Assembly (NCBI GenBank): GCA_024234855.1
Contig: JACKNN010000007.1
Coordinates: forward strand, 62,001 to 126,000
Origin: Pseudomonadales bacterium
Lineage (GTDB): Bacteria > Pseudomonadota > Gammaproteobacteria > Pseudomonadales > Halieaceae
Direction: 5' to 3'
DNA length: 64,000 bases
Part shown: piece by piece, positions 34,909 to 43,716 of the stretch
How positions within the stretch are numbered: position 1 is the stretch's first letter
Layout of the letters: the number at the start of each line of letters is the position of its first letter
The notes under the pieces: model-generated
Database searches by the model: none
What the model saw: only the letters and a program-made list of their open reading frames with translations
What the model was told of the DNA's origin: nothing
Made by a program: the position numbers and the translations under genes

Positions 34909-35673
34909 ATGTTCAACACACTCGAGGTCGCGGTTGATGGCGCCATCGGCAGCCTCTGGCTCAATCGGCCGCAACGGCTCAACGCCCTGTCGGGCGAGGT
35001 GCTGCGGGAACTCGCCGGCGCGGCGCGCTGGTTCGATGAGCAGGACGGGGTGCGGGTGGTCCTTGTCGGCGGTCGCGGCCGGGCGTTTTGCGCCGGTGCC
35101 GACCTCGACGGGTTTCCGGCGGTCGCTGATGCCGGGGTGCGCCAGGCAGCGGACCTGGGGCGGCTGATGGCCGAGGCCATCGAGGGCATGCGCGCGGTCA
35201 CGGTCGCGCGCATCCAGGGCTGGTGTGTGGGGGGCGGCCTGGTGCTGGCGGCGGCCTGTGACCTGCGCGTGGCAAGTGAAAGCGCGCGCTTCTCGATACC
35301 CGAGATTGACCTCGGCATTCCCCTGGCCTGGGGCGGTATACCCCGACTGGTGCGCGAGATCGGCCCGGCCCTGACCAAGGAACTGGTTATCACCTGCCGC
35401 GAATTCAGCCCGCGGGAAGCGCAGGCGGCGGGTTTTCTCAACCGCGTGGTCACCGACAGCGAGCTGGACGCCGTGGTGCAGGCCCTGGCGGCGCAGGTGG
35501 CCGCCAAGCCCGCGATGCCGGTGATCGCCACCAAACGCCACGTCAACGCGGTCACCGCCCAGATGGTGGGGACGGTGCGGGCCTGGTCCGACGCCGATGG
35601 CCTGGTCGGCGGGTTACTGGACCCCGAGTGCGGTGCCGCGCGCCAGGACTACATCAAGGGCCGGGGCAGATAG
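34909..35673 (+). CDS. Enoyl-CoA hydratase/isomerase family protein
   Basis: A 254-residue crotonase-fold protein acting on acyl-CoA thioesters. The oxyanion-hole segments are RAFCAGADLDGF and GWCVGGGLVLAAACDLRVAS; the second loop continues into FSIPEIDLGIPLAWGG. The fold is intact, but the reaction (hydratase, isomerase or hydrolase) cannot be fixed. It is separated by 34 bp from malonyl-CoA decarboxylase and is probably in the same operon. Confidence 0.9.
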   Translation: MFNTLEVAVDGAIGSLWLNRPQRLNALSGEVLRELAGAARWFDEQDGVRVVLVGGRGRAFCAGADLDGFPAVADAGVRQAADLGRLMAEAIEGMRAVTVARIQGWCVGGGLVLAAACDLRVASESARFSIPEIDLGIPLAWGGIPRLVREIGPALTKELVITCREFSPREAQAAGFLNRVVTDSELDAVVQALAAQVAAKPAMPVIATKRHVNAVTAQMVGTVRAWSDADGLVGGLLDPECGAARQDYIKGRGR

Positions 35674-35707
35674 CCCCACTAACCCCCGCAAAAACCGGAT
35701 ACCCGAT

Positions 35708-37057
35708 ATGCCTGATCAACTGCCATCCCCTGCTGACCTGACCAAACCCGTGGCCGGCGCCATGACCACCCTGGGGCGAACCCTGGGCTCGGTGATGGAG
35801 GCGGGCCGCGATATCCTGGCCCGACGCCGCAGTGGCCTGCCCGCCGCCGCGGCCAATTCCGCGGCCGGGATGATGGCGCTCTGCCGCGAGCTGCTCGATC
35901 ACCGCGGTGAGGCCTCCGGCCTGGCCCTGGCCGGTGAGATCATAGCCGGCTACCAGCGACTGCCGCCCGCCGGCAGGCTGGCATTTTTCTCCGGCCTGGT
36001 GAGCGAGTTCGACGTGGATGCGAACGAGGTGAGCGCCGCGGCGGAGCGATACCGCGCCCGGCCCGACCTCGAGCAACTGTGGTCCCTGACCCGCGCGGTG
36101 GAGGCGCCGCGACAGAAACTGTTCCGGCGCATCAATATGGCGCCTGACGGTACCAGGACCCTGGTTGCCCTGCGCGGTCACCTGCTGCCGCTGCTGCGGG
36201 ACCACCCCGGGCTGCGGGCGATCGACTCCGATTTGCGCCACCTGTTCGTCTCCTGGTTTAACAAGGGCTTCCTGGAGTTGCGCCGCATCGACTGGTCGTC
36301 GCCGGCGATGGTGCTGGAGAAAATTATCGATTACGAGGCGGTACACCAGATCAACGGCTGGGATGACCTGCGCAGCCGCCTGCGGGAAGACCGCCGCTGC
36401 TTTGCCTTCTTTCACCCCGCCCTCGCCAACGACCCGCTGGTCTTCGTTGAAATCGCCCTGACCGATGCCATCCCCGGCGATCTCGCGCCGCTGCTGGTGC
36501 AGCAGCGCAAGCCGGCGACGGGCAGGATCAATACGGTGGTGTTCTACTCGATCAGCAATTGCCACCCGGGCCTCGCGGGCATCTCCTTCGGCAATTTCCT
36601 GATCAAGAACGTGGTGGAGGAGTTGCGCAAGGAGATGCCGGCCCTGAAGACCTTCGTCACCCTGTCGCCGGTACCGGGTTTTCGCCGCTGGCTGGCGACG
36701 GCCGACCTTACCGGCCTGGTGCCGGAGGCCCTGGTGGCGCGGGTGAAAGAGCCCCTGGGGCGGGTGGTCGAGCAACCGGTGTACGACGCGCAGCTCAAGC
36801 TGTGCGCGCACTACCTGCTGCGGGAGAAGTCGCGCGATGCGCCGCTGGATCCGGTGGCCCGCTTTCACCTGGGCAACGGTGCGCGCCTGCACCGCATGCA
36901 CGGCGGCGCCGACCTGTCAGCCAAGGGCCGGGAGCAGTCCGCCGGCATCATGGTCAATTACCTCTACGACCTGGCGCGAATAGAGGAAAACCACGAGGCG
37001 TTCTTCGACGAGGGCAGGATCGCCGTATCGCGCACCATCAGCCGCCTGCTGGAATAG
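35708..37057 (+). CDS. Malonyl-CoA decarboxylase
   Basis: A 449-residue malonyl-CoA decarboxylase, converting malonyl-CoA to acetyl-CoA and CO2. The start at 35708 is chosen because the longer in-frame frame begins inside the preceding gene. Family signatures are a helical N-terminal domain, then IDWSSPAMVLEKIIDYEAVH, FFHPALANDPLVFVEIAL and the GISFGNFLIKNVVEEL and FVTLSPVPGFRRWL segments of the acetyltransferase-like domain. Next to an enoyl-CoA hydratase and WS/DGAT genes it may set malonyl-CoA levels and favour fatty-acyl turnover. The last 20 bp overlap the convergent WS/DGAT gene 2. Confidence 0.93.
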   Translation: MPDQLPSPADLTKPVAGAMTTLGRTLGSVMEAGRDILARRRSGLPAAAANSAAGMMALCRELLDHRGEASGLALAGEIIAGYQRLPPAGRLAFFSGLVSEFDVDANEVSAAAERYRARPDLEQLWSLTRAVEAPRQKLFRRINMAPDGTRTLVALRGHLLPLLRDHPGLRAIDSDLRHLFVSWFNKGFLELRRIDWSSPAMVLEKIIDYEAVHQINGWDDLRSRLREDRRCFAFFHPALANDPLVFVEIALTDAIPGDLAPLLVQQRKPATGRINTVVFYSISNCHPGLAGISFGNFLIKNVVEELRKEMPALKTFVTLSPVPGFRRWLATADLTGLVPEALVARVKEPLGRVVEQPVYDAQLKLCAHYLLREKSRDAPLDPVARFHLGNGARLHRMHGGADLSAKGREQSAGIMVNYLYDLARIEENHEAFFDEGRIAVSRTISRLLE

Positions 37058-38579
37058 CGGCTGTCGCACTCTTCGGCGCGCGGGTGGTCCTGCGCTTTTT
37101 CGCCGCCTGTTTGCCCGCCCGCTTGGCCCTGGCCGGTTTGCCGACCTTCAGTTGGGCGACCGCCGCTACCGCCTCGTCCAGGCACTCGCGCATGACCTCG
37201 GGGTCCGGCATCATCAGCCGGTCTGAAGTGAAGGTCAGGCCCACCGTGTCGGCGTAAGTGCTCGCGCTGAACATCAGCCCACAGCCACTGTACAGCGGCG
37301 AAATACTGGTGAAGCCGTGCAGGCGGGCGCCCAGCAGGTAGAGCGGCCGTTCGGCGCCCCGCAACTCTGCCAGGCCCAGGCTGCCACTGGACATCACCGC
37401 CCGGTTGGGGCTGTTTTTACGGTTGGACAAGCTACCCACCCAGGCCAGCAGCGGCGCCGGCACGTTTTCATACAGGGAGCGCAGGCGGAAGCTGGTGAGT
37501 TCCGAGTTCTCGATTGACTGCAGTTCGCGGTTGGCGGTGTAAATGGCCTGTAACCTGCCCACCGGATAGCTGACGGGTATGTGCAGTTCGATCTGGTTGA
37601 TGGCAATACGGTTGCCGATCAGGGCGTGTGCCCCGGCGTTGCGCACGTTCACCTCCAGCAGGGCCTGCAGTGAGGAATCCGTGTACTCCTTGTGCCGTTC
37701 CAGGTAGCGCCGCATGGCCTCGCCGCAGATCGCCAGCACCGCGTGGGTGAGGCTGGCGCCGGGCACCCGGCGCAGGTAATTGTCGAAGATCGCCCGCGGG
37801 TAGAAGGCGCCCTCGAAGACCCGCGCTGAACTCAGCGTGCGGGCAAAGCGGCTGGGCGCTTCCCGGGTGGCGTTGCCACTGGCCATGTTCTGCGCCATCC
37901 GAATCGACAGCCGGGTGAGAATCTTTGACAGGGTGCGGAAGTTGCTGGCCGATTGCAGTACCAGTCGCAGGGACCGCACCGAATTGTTGACCAGGCCGCG
38001 CACCACCATTTCCGCCGGTTGCGGCGCCCGCCTCGGCAGGTGGGCGATGTGCTGGGCCGAGGATTCGTGCTGGCGGGGGTTGGGGGTGTGCGCGTGCATG
38101 GATTGCAGCAGTTCCTGCGCGGTGAATTCATCCATCGCGCAGTGATGCACCTTGAAATAGAGGGCAAAGCTGTTGCGCGGCATCCCCTCGACATTATGCA
38201 GCCCCTCGATCACATACAACTCCCACAGCGGCCGGCTCATGTCCAGGGGCCGCGAGTGGAGGCGGGAGGTGAGGATACAAAATTGCCGCCAGTCGCCGGG
38301 CTGGGGCAGTGCCAGGTGGCGCACGTGAAAATCCAGGTCGAAGGTGTCGTCGTTGACCCAGTAGGGATAGTCGATGTCAGCCGGGGTGCGGCGAATTTTC
38401 TGCTGGAATACCGGGGCGGAATTCAGGCGGTTGCGAATGTGCTCCCGGATATGGGTAAAGCGCACCTGCTGCTCGTCGAGCGCGGACTGGTCGTACAGGT
38501 AGATCAGGCTGATATGGGTGGGGCTTTCCACCTTCTCCATAAAAAGGAAATTGGCGTCTTCGCTGTCGACTTGCTGCAT
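37038..38579 (-). CDS. WS/DGAT-family protein 2, altered active-site motif
   Basis: A 513-residue member of the WS/DGAT fold. At residues 135-141 it reads HHCAMDE, so the two histidines and the aspartate are kept but the terminal glycine of HHxxxDG is replaced by glutamate. The N-terminal part (DYPYWVNDDTFDLDFHVRH and PLWELYVIEGL) resembles paralogue 1 closely, but the C-terminal half diverges and ends in a Lys/Arg/Ala-rich tail of about 25 residues that could bind membranes or nucleic acid. It may have reduced or different acyltransferase activity. The alpha/beta hydrolase downstream of its start on the same strand (38621-39538) is 41 bp upstream of it in transcription. Confidence 0.88.
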   Translation of the reverse strand: MQQVDSEDANFLFMEKVESPTHISLIYLYDQSALDEQQVRFTHIREHIRNRLNSAPVFQQKIRRTPADIDYPYWVNDDTFDLDFHVRHLALPQPGDWRQFCILTSRLHSRPLDMSRPLWELYVIEGLHNVEGMPRNSFALYFKVHHCAMDEFTAQELLQSMHAHTPNPRQHESSAQHIAHLPRRAPQPAEMVVRGLVNNSVRSLRLVLQSASNFRTLSKILTRLSIRMAQNMASGNATREAPSRFARTLSSARVFEGAFYPRAIFDNYLRRVPGASLTHAVLAICGEAMRRYLERHKEYTDSSLQALLEVNVRNAGAHALIGNRIAINQIELHIPVSYPVGRLQAIYTANRELQSIENSELTSFRLRSLYENVPAPLLAWVGSLSNRKNSPNRAVMSSGSLGLAELRGAERPLYLLGARLHGFTSISPLYSGCGLMFSASTYADTVGLTFTSDRLMMPDPEVMRECLDEAVAAVAQLKVGKPARAKRAGKQAAKKRRTTRAPKSATAAIPAGG

Positions 38580-38620
38580 GGCAATTCAATCCTGTGGGTC
38601 GGGGGCGCGGGGTTCGTGCG

Positions 38621-39538
38621 CTAGATAACATGGTTGCGGATATAGGCGCCCGCCTTTTCGAGGGCGTCGCGGCTCTCCGGCAGAAAGCCCATGGCCTGCC
38701 AGACATGGGGCACCTTGCGCCAGATATCCACGCTCACCTCCACATCGTACATGTGCGCGCGCCGGGCCAGGCGCAGGCTGTCATCCAGCAGCATTTCACT
38801 GTCGCTGACCTGGACGTACATGGGCGGCAATCCCGCAAAGTTGCCGTTGATGGGCGACACCAGCGGGTCGTCCGGCGCGTTGTCGCCCAGGTACAGTGGC
38901 CGCGGGTTGAGCGCGCGGTCCTTGGGGGCGGGCAGGGCCGTGTCACTGAGGGCGTTTTTCCAGCGCGAGGGCGCCTTGTCGCTGACATCCAGCAGCGGTG
39001 AGAGCATGTAGGCGCAGGCGGGCATCGGCAGCCCGCGCTCCTTGAGGGCGAGCAGCGTTGACAGGGTGAGGCCGCCGCCCGCCGAGTCGCCGGCGATGAT
39101 GATGCGATCCGGTTCGACCCCCTGCCGCAGCAGCCAGCGGTAGGCCAGCACGGCGTCTTCCAGGCAGGCGGGGAAGGGATACTCCGGCGCCAGCCGGTAA
39201 TAGGCCATGAGGGCCCTGGCATTGGCGTTTTTGCACAATCTGCTGACCATACCGGTATGGGCATTGGGCATGCGGATGACGTAGGCGCCGCCCGGCAGGT
39301 AAAGCACCACCCGCTCGGGGTCGGTGTTGCCGGAGCGAACCCACTCCGCCTCGAAATCCGCGCGGGGTATCTTTACCGGTTCGCGCTGGGTGCCGCGCGG
39401 TATCGCCAGGCGCCCGACGGTATTGTCCATCAGGCTGACCAGCTGGCGGATACGCTCCAGCGAGCTGACGTACTTGAACATCGGCTTTACGGTGAGTGTC
39501 AGCTGCAGGTTGAGCAGGTCGGTTTGCCAGCTTTGCAT
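38621..39538 (-). CDS. Alpha/beta hydrolase, hormone-sensitive-lipase family
   Basis: A 305-residue esterase/lipase-like protein. The nucleophile motif is GDSAGGG (serine near residue 135), with an acid in QVSDSEMLLDD and a histidine in VPHVWQ. The oxyanion-hole motif, normally HGG, is PGG here (LYLPGGAYV). The start at 39538 (MQSWQTD) is chosen because the upstream extension to 39616 has low-complexity, non-family sequence. It is followed by WS/DGAT 2 on the same strand. It may hydrolyse esters made by the acyltransferases. Confidence 0.88.
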   Translation of the reverse strand: MQSWQTDLLNLQLTLTVKPMFKYVSSLERIRQLVSLMDNTVGRLAIPRGTQREPVKIPRADFEAEWVRSGNTDPERVVLYLPGGAYVIRMPNAHTGMVSRLCKNANARALMAYYRLAPEYPFPACLEDAVLAYRWLLRQGVEPDRIIIAGDSAGGGLTLSTLLALKERGLPMPACAYMLSPLLDVSDKAPSRWKNALSDTALPAPKDRALNPRPLYLGDNAPDDPLVSPINGNFAGLPPMYVQVSDSEMLLDDSLRLARRAHMYDVEVSVDIWRKVPHVWQAMGFLPESRDALEKAGAYIRNHVI

Positions 39539-39699
39539 GGAGAGGGGTCCCGGTTCAGGTGAAGTGCGTTGATGGCCCTGCCCCTTTCGGCGCGGGGCAG
39601 CGGTTGGCACGGGCAATCGATACTAGCCCCAATAGACAGGGGGATAAAGCCGGATTCTTGCCGTTGAAACCCGCCGTAACAGTGTGACATCGCGCCGCT

Positions 39700-40929
39700 T
39701 CAGTCATGGTTGAAGCCGATTTCCCGCAGGAAACGCGCGATCTCCTTCAGGTACTTGCCCTTGTCCAGGTGCAGCAGGTGATTGCCCGGGAACCAGTGGA
39801 TGCGGGGCCTGTCCCAGTGGTCCCACAACAGGCGCGCGTGCTTGGGCGGCGCCAGCCGGTCGCCGGCGCCGGCGATGACCATCAGTCGCTCCTTCGGGAT
39901 CAGTGGCTGGTAGGTCAACGGCGAATGCACCGCCAGCATGTGCCGCGCCTCGCGCACGCTGGTCTTGCTGAGTTTCAACAGGCTCTTGATCGCCAGGTTC
40001 ATCGGGTACCACTCCAGCACCAGGTCGGGCAGGCTGGCCACCGGTACGTTGGGAATGGAAAAGTGCAGCCGGTCCTCCACGGCCGCCAGCAGGGCGGAGG
40101 TATAGCCGCCCAGGCTGATGCCGGTGACGCCGATCCTGCTCACCCCTCGCCCTTCCAGGTAATCCATGAAAATCCGGAAGTCGTGCACCGCGTGGGCCAT
40201 CGATTCATTCAGGTGTGACAGGCCGCCGGCAAACAGGCCGTGGCCGCTGAACGGCGACAGGCGCGACCGGCGTCTGCCGTGGTGGGGCAGGGTGTACAGC
40301 AGGATGTCGTAGCCCTGGGCGTAAAACCAGGGCAGCGCGAAGAACAGGCGGTTGAGCCAGTAGGGGTCGGCCATGAAGCCGTGGATCACGCAGATCGTCG
40401 GCCGCGGGCCGCTGTCGTGGTGCCAGTACTGGGCCACCGCGCGCATATTGCGCCGCTGTTTGGGGTAGCTCTCGCGCAGGGCCGGGTTGACGGTTTTGAA
40501 GGGACTGTCGAAACTCAGCAGCTCGCATTTGCCGTCGTCCGGTTTGAAGCGGAAAAAGCCGGCGGAAGAGGAGTGGATCTCCACCTTCGCTGAATCCGGC
40601 TTCTTGAAAAATTTCGCGGGGTCGGCGGCGGTGGCCTTGTTGCGGTAGAAACCGATGGTCGCCATATCGCGCTTCAACTGGCGCGGCGTGAGGCTGAGCG
40701 GCAGGGCCAGCGCCCCGAGCATGCCGGCGCCGGCGGTGCGCAACAGGTAGTCCGCCGCCGCGGTGCCATCCACCGTAAGCTCGGTGCGCAGGTCGAGTTC
40801 GAAGTCGTCGGGAAATTTGTGGAAGCTGCTCTCCAGGCTGTTCCACCACGGCTGCTCCGGCATGATCCTGCGGGTGTGGCTGTAGGTGCTGTTGGCGACG
40901 CGGGAGACCGTGGAGGCGATATCATACAT
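39700..40929 (-). CDS. Alpha/beta hydrolase
   Basis: A 409-residue alpha/beta hydrolase. The nucleophile elbow is GISLGG (serine near residue 285), preceded by a VIHGFMADPYWLNRLFFALP segment that provides the oxyanion hole, and the C-terminal histidine is in WFPGNHLLHL. The open frame runs further upstream to 41526, but that part is antisense to frdB and has no family features; the ATG at 40929 (MYDIAST) with AAGGA upstream is the real start. Size and long N-terminal part (about 130 residues before the hydrolase fold) are unlike simple esterases. Role unknown, possibly lipid ester hydrolysis. Confidence 0.85.
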   Translation of the reverse strand: MYDIASTVSRVANSTYSHTRRIMPEQPWWNSLESSFHKFPDDFELDLRTELTVDGTAAADYLLRTAGAGMLGALALPLSLTPRQLKRDMATIGFYRNKATAADPAKFFKKPDSAKVEIHSSSAGFFRFKPDDGKCELLSFDSPFKTVNPALRESYPKQRRNMRAVAQYWHHDSGPRPTICVIHGFMADPYWLNRLFFALPWFYAQGYDILLYTLPHHGRRRSRLSPFSGHGLFAGGLSHLNESMAHAVHDFRIFMDYLEGRGVSRIGVTGISLGGYTSALLAAVEDRLHFSIPNVPVASLPDLVLEWYPMNLAIKSLLKLSKTSVREARHMLAVHSPLTYQPLIPKERLMVIAGAGDRLAPPKHARLLWDHWDRPRIHWFPGNHLLHLDKGKYLKEIARFLREIGFNHD

Positions 40930-40994
40930 GGGCTTATTGTCCTTGCAGGGGGTATGCCAATAGTAATGCGGCTGTGGGCAATTGGATAGCCGGC

Positions 40995-41741
40995 TCAGCC
41001 CGCGGCGACCATGCGGCGGCGCAGGAAGGCGATCTGGGTGGCCAGCGGCAACTCTTTCGGGCACAGGTCCTCGCAGCCCAGCAGGGTCATGCAACCGAAC
41101 ACGCCGGCCTCGGTCCCCACCAGCTGGTAGAACTCGGCGTCGCTGCGCTCGTCCCGCGGGTCGAGGCGAAAGCGGGTGACCTGGTTGAGACCGACGGCGC
41201 CGACAAAGTCCTCGTGCATGCGCGCGGTGCCGCAGGCGGCCACGCAGCAGCCGCACTCTATGCAGCGCTCCAGCTCGTAAATCTGTTCGGCCAGCGCCGG
41301 TTCCATGGGCTGTTCGAGGCTGTCGATGTCCAGCCTGGCGAAGCCCTGGTTGTGGACCCAGGTTTCCAGCCGCTCGGACATGCCGCGCATCCATTTGCCG
41401 GTGTTCACCGACAGGTCGCCGATCAGCTCGAACGCCGGCAGCGGCGCCAGTACGATGTCCTGCGGCAGATCTTTGGTCAGGGTGCGGCAGGCGAGACCGG
41501 GGCGGCCGTTGATGATCATGCCGCAACTGCCGCAGATACCGGCGCGGCAGACAAAATCAAACTGCAGGGAGGGGTCCTGGCGCTCGCGGATCTCGGTGAG
41601 GGCGATAAACAGCGTCATGCTGTCCGCCTCCTCCACCTCGAAGGTCTGCAGGTGCGGCTCGCTTGCCGGGTCGCGGGGATTGTGGCGCAGTACCTGCAGG
41701 CGCAGCGTGCGGCTGGCCTGGGCAAGCGGAATCCGCTTCAT
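40995..41741 (-). CDS. frdB: Fumarate reductase/succinate dehydrogenase iron-sulfur subunit
   Basis: A 248-residue Fe-S subunit. The plant-type [2Fe-2S] ligands are in CRAGICGSCGMII and GLACRT. The C-terminal ferredoxin-like part has CIECGCCVAACG and CMTLLGCEDLCPKEL, supplying the [4Fe-4S] and [3Fe-4S] clusters. Length is normal. It overlaps the frdA stop by 4 bp and is the third gene in a C-A-B unit, carrying electrons between the flavin of A and the haems of C. Confidence 0.94.
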   Translation of the reverse strand: MKRIPLAQASRTLRLQVLRHNPRDPASEPHLQTFEVEEADSMTLFIALTEIRERQDPSLQFDFVCRAGICGSCGMIINGRPGLACRTLTKDLPQDIVLAPLPAFELIGDLSVNTGKWMRGMSERLETWVHNQGFARLDIDSLEQPMEPALAEQIYELERCIECGCCVAACGTARMHEDFVGAVGLNQVTRFRLDPRDERSDAEFYQLVGTEAGVFGCMTLLGCEDLCPKELPLATQIAFLRRRMVAAG

Positions 41742-43714
41742 GAGGTGTCTCCCAGTCGCTGGTTATGGTGACGCAGGTGTGCCGGCAGCAGATGGCGGAA
41801 GGGCATCAGCGCCTGCTGGCGCGCATGCCGGTCGGCATCTGCCACTGTTGCGACAATCTCATCCACCTGCTGCTTGCGCAGGGCGGTATCGGGGTGTTCG
41901 ATATAGTCCCTGGCGCCGTAGCCGCGCCAGCCCGGTGGCAACTCCATCTGCATGATATCCAGCGCCTCGTACTCCAGGGTGGGCAGCCCGGCCTCGGCTT
42001 CCGGCCAGCGGGCGAGGGTGCGGCGCATCCAGTTGAGGTCGTCGCGCCGGGGATAGTCGGCGCGAAAGTGCGCGCCGCGGCTCTCGGTGCGCTGCAGCGC
42101 GCCGTAGGCCACGCACTGGGCCAGCTTCAGCATGCGCTGCAGGCGGTAGGCGGTGACCAGCTCCGGGTTGGCGCCCGGTGCGTTGCTGCGCAGGCCGATA
42201 TCGCGGCTGCGCAGTTGCAGCACCTGCAGGGTGGACACCGCCTGCTCCAGGCGTTCGCGGTCGCGGAAGATGCCCACCTGGGCGGTCATGGTTTCCTGCA
42301 TCAGCCGGGTCAGTTCAAACGCGCTCTCGTTGCCGCCACTGGCAATAGCCGCCAGCCGCGCCTGTTCGCGCCGGCCGAAGTCGTTCACCAGGGCGCTGGA
42401 CAGGCTGAGCTCACCGCCCACGGAGTCGCAGAAATCCGCCATGGCGTCCCCCACGATCATGCCCGCCACCACGGTCTCGGCCACCGAGTTGCCACCCAGC
42501 CGGTTAAAGCCGTGCATATCCCAGCAGGCGGCCTCGCCGGCGGCGAACAGGCCCCTGAGCTGCGGGCTCTCACCGCGGTGGTCGGTGCGCACACCGCCCA
42601 TGGAGTAGTGCTGGGCAGGGCGCACCGGTATCAGCTCGCGCACCGGGTCAATGCCGAGGAAGTACTGGCAGATCTCCTTCACTTCGCGCAGTTTGTTGTT
42701 GATGTGGTCCGCGCCCAGCAGCCGGATGTCCAGCCACAGGTGTTCGCCGAACCGGGTCTTCGCGCCGTGGCCCGCGGCGATGTGTTCTTCCATCCGCCGC
42801 GACACCACGTCGCGCGAGGCCAGCTCTTTTTTCTCCGGCTCGTAGTCGGGCATGAAGCGGTGCTCGTTAACGTCCAGCAGCAGGCCGCCATCACCGCGAC
42901 AGCCCTCGGTGACCAGGATGCCGGCGGGGAAAATGCCGGTGGGGTGAAACTGGATGGCCTCCATATTGCCCAGGGTCGCCACGCCGGTCTCCAGCGCAAT
43001 GGCCGCGCCCATACCCTCGTTGATCACCGCATTGGTGGACACCCGGTAGATGCGGCCGAAGCCGCCGGTGGCGATGCAGGTGGCCCGGGCGATATAGGCC
43101 AGCAGTTCGCCGGTCATCAGGTTGCGCACGATGGCGCCGTGGCAGCGGCCGCTGTCGTGAATCAGCGCCAGCGCCTCCATCCGTTCGTGCACGGGAATGC
43201 CCGCGGCGATGGCCTGGTTGCTCATGGTGTAGAGCATGGCGTGGCCGGTGCCGTCGGACACGTAACAGGCGCGGTGCTTTTCGGTGCCGCCGAAATTGCG
43301 GCTGGTGATCAGGCCGTGGGCCGCGTCCGGCTCGGCGATGGTTTGCCTGCTGCCATCGACGGTAATCTCGCGCTCGCCCCGCTCGACCCGGTTCCAGGGC
43401 ACCCCCCAGGCGGCCAGTTCGCGTATCGCCTTGGGCGCGGTGTGGGCGAACATGCGCACCACCACCTGGTCGGCGCCCCAGTCGCTGCCGCGCACGGTGT
43501 CGGCAAAATGTATGTCCTCGTTGTCGCCCGCGCCCCCCAGGCAATTGCCCAGGCTGGCCTGCATGCCGCCCTGGGCCGCCGCCGAGTGGGAGCGCTTGGC
43601 CGGCACCAGGCTCAGCACAATGGCGTCGTGGCCGCGGCGTTTGGCGCCTATGGCGGCGCGCTGGCCGGCCAGGCCGCCGCCAATCACCAGTACGTCTGTG
43701 TAAATGATCTGCAT
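41738..43714 (-). CDS. frdA: Fumarate reductase/succinate dehydrogenase flavoprotein subunit
   Basis: A 658-residue flavoprotein. The start at 43714 begins the FAD-binding motif directly (VLVIGGGLAGQRAA), and the histidyl-FAD segment HSAAAQGGMQASLG follows. The longer frame to 44131 lies inside frdC and is not real. The capping and C-terminal helical domains are complete, with RYSMGG-like QHYSMGGVRTD near the active site. It oxidises succinate or reduces fumarate on the cytoplasmic side. It is flanked by frdC (2 bp upstream) and frdB (4-bp overlap). Confidence 0.94.
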   Translation of the reverse strand: MQIIYTDVLVIGGGLAGQRAAIGAKRRGHDAIVLSLVPAKRSHSAAAQGGMQASLGNCLGGAGDNEDIHFADTVRGSDWGADQVVVRMFAHTAPKAIRELAAWGVPWNRVERGEREITVDGSRQTIAEPDAAHGLITSRNFGGTEKHRACYVSDGTGHAMLYTMSNQAIAAGIPVHERMEALALIHDSGRCHGAIVRNLMTGELLAYIARATCIATGGFGRIYRVSTNAVINEGMGAAIALETGVATLGNMEAIQFHPTGIFPAGILVTEGCRGDGGLLLDVNEHRFMPDYEPEKKELASRDVVSRRMEEHIAAGHGAKTRFGEHLWLDIRLLGADHINNKLREVKEICQYFLGIDPVRELIPVRPAQHYSMGGVRTDHRGESPQLRGLFAAGEAACWDMHGFNRLGGNSVAETVVAGMIVGDAMADFCDSVGGELSLSSALVNDFGRREQARLAAIASGGNESAFELTRLMQETMTAQVGIFRDRERLEQAVSTLQVLQLRSRDIGLRSNAPGANPELVTAYRLQRMLKLAQCVAYGALQRTESRGAHFRADYPRRDDLNWMRRTLARWPEAEAGLPTLEYEALDIMQMELPPGWRGYGARDYIEHPDTALRKQQVDEIVATVADADRHARQQALMPFRHLLPAHLRHHNQRLGDTS

Positions 43715-43716
43715 GG

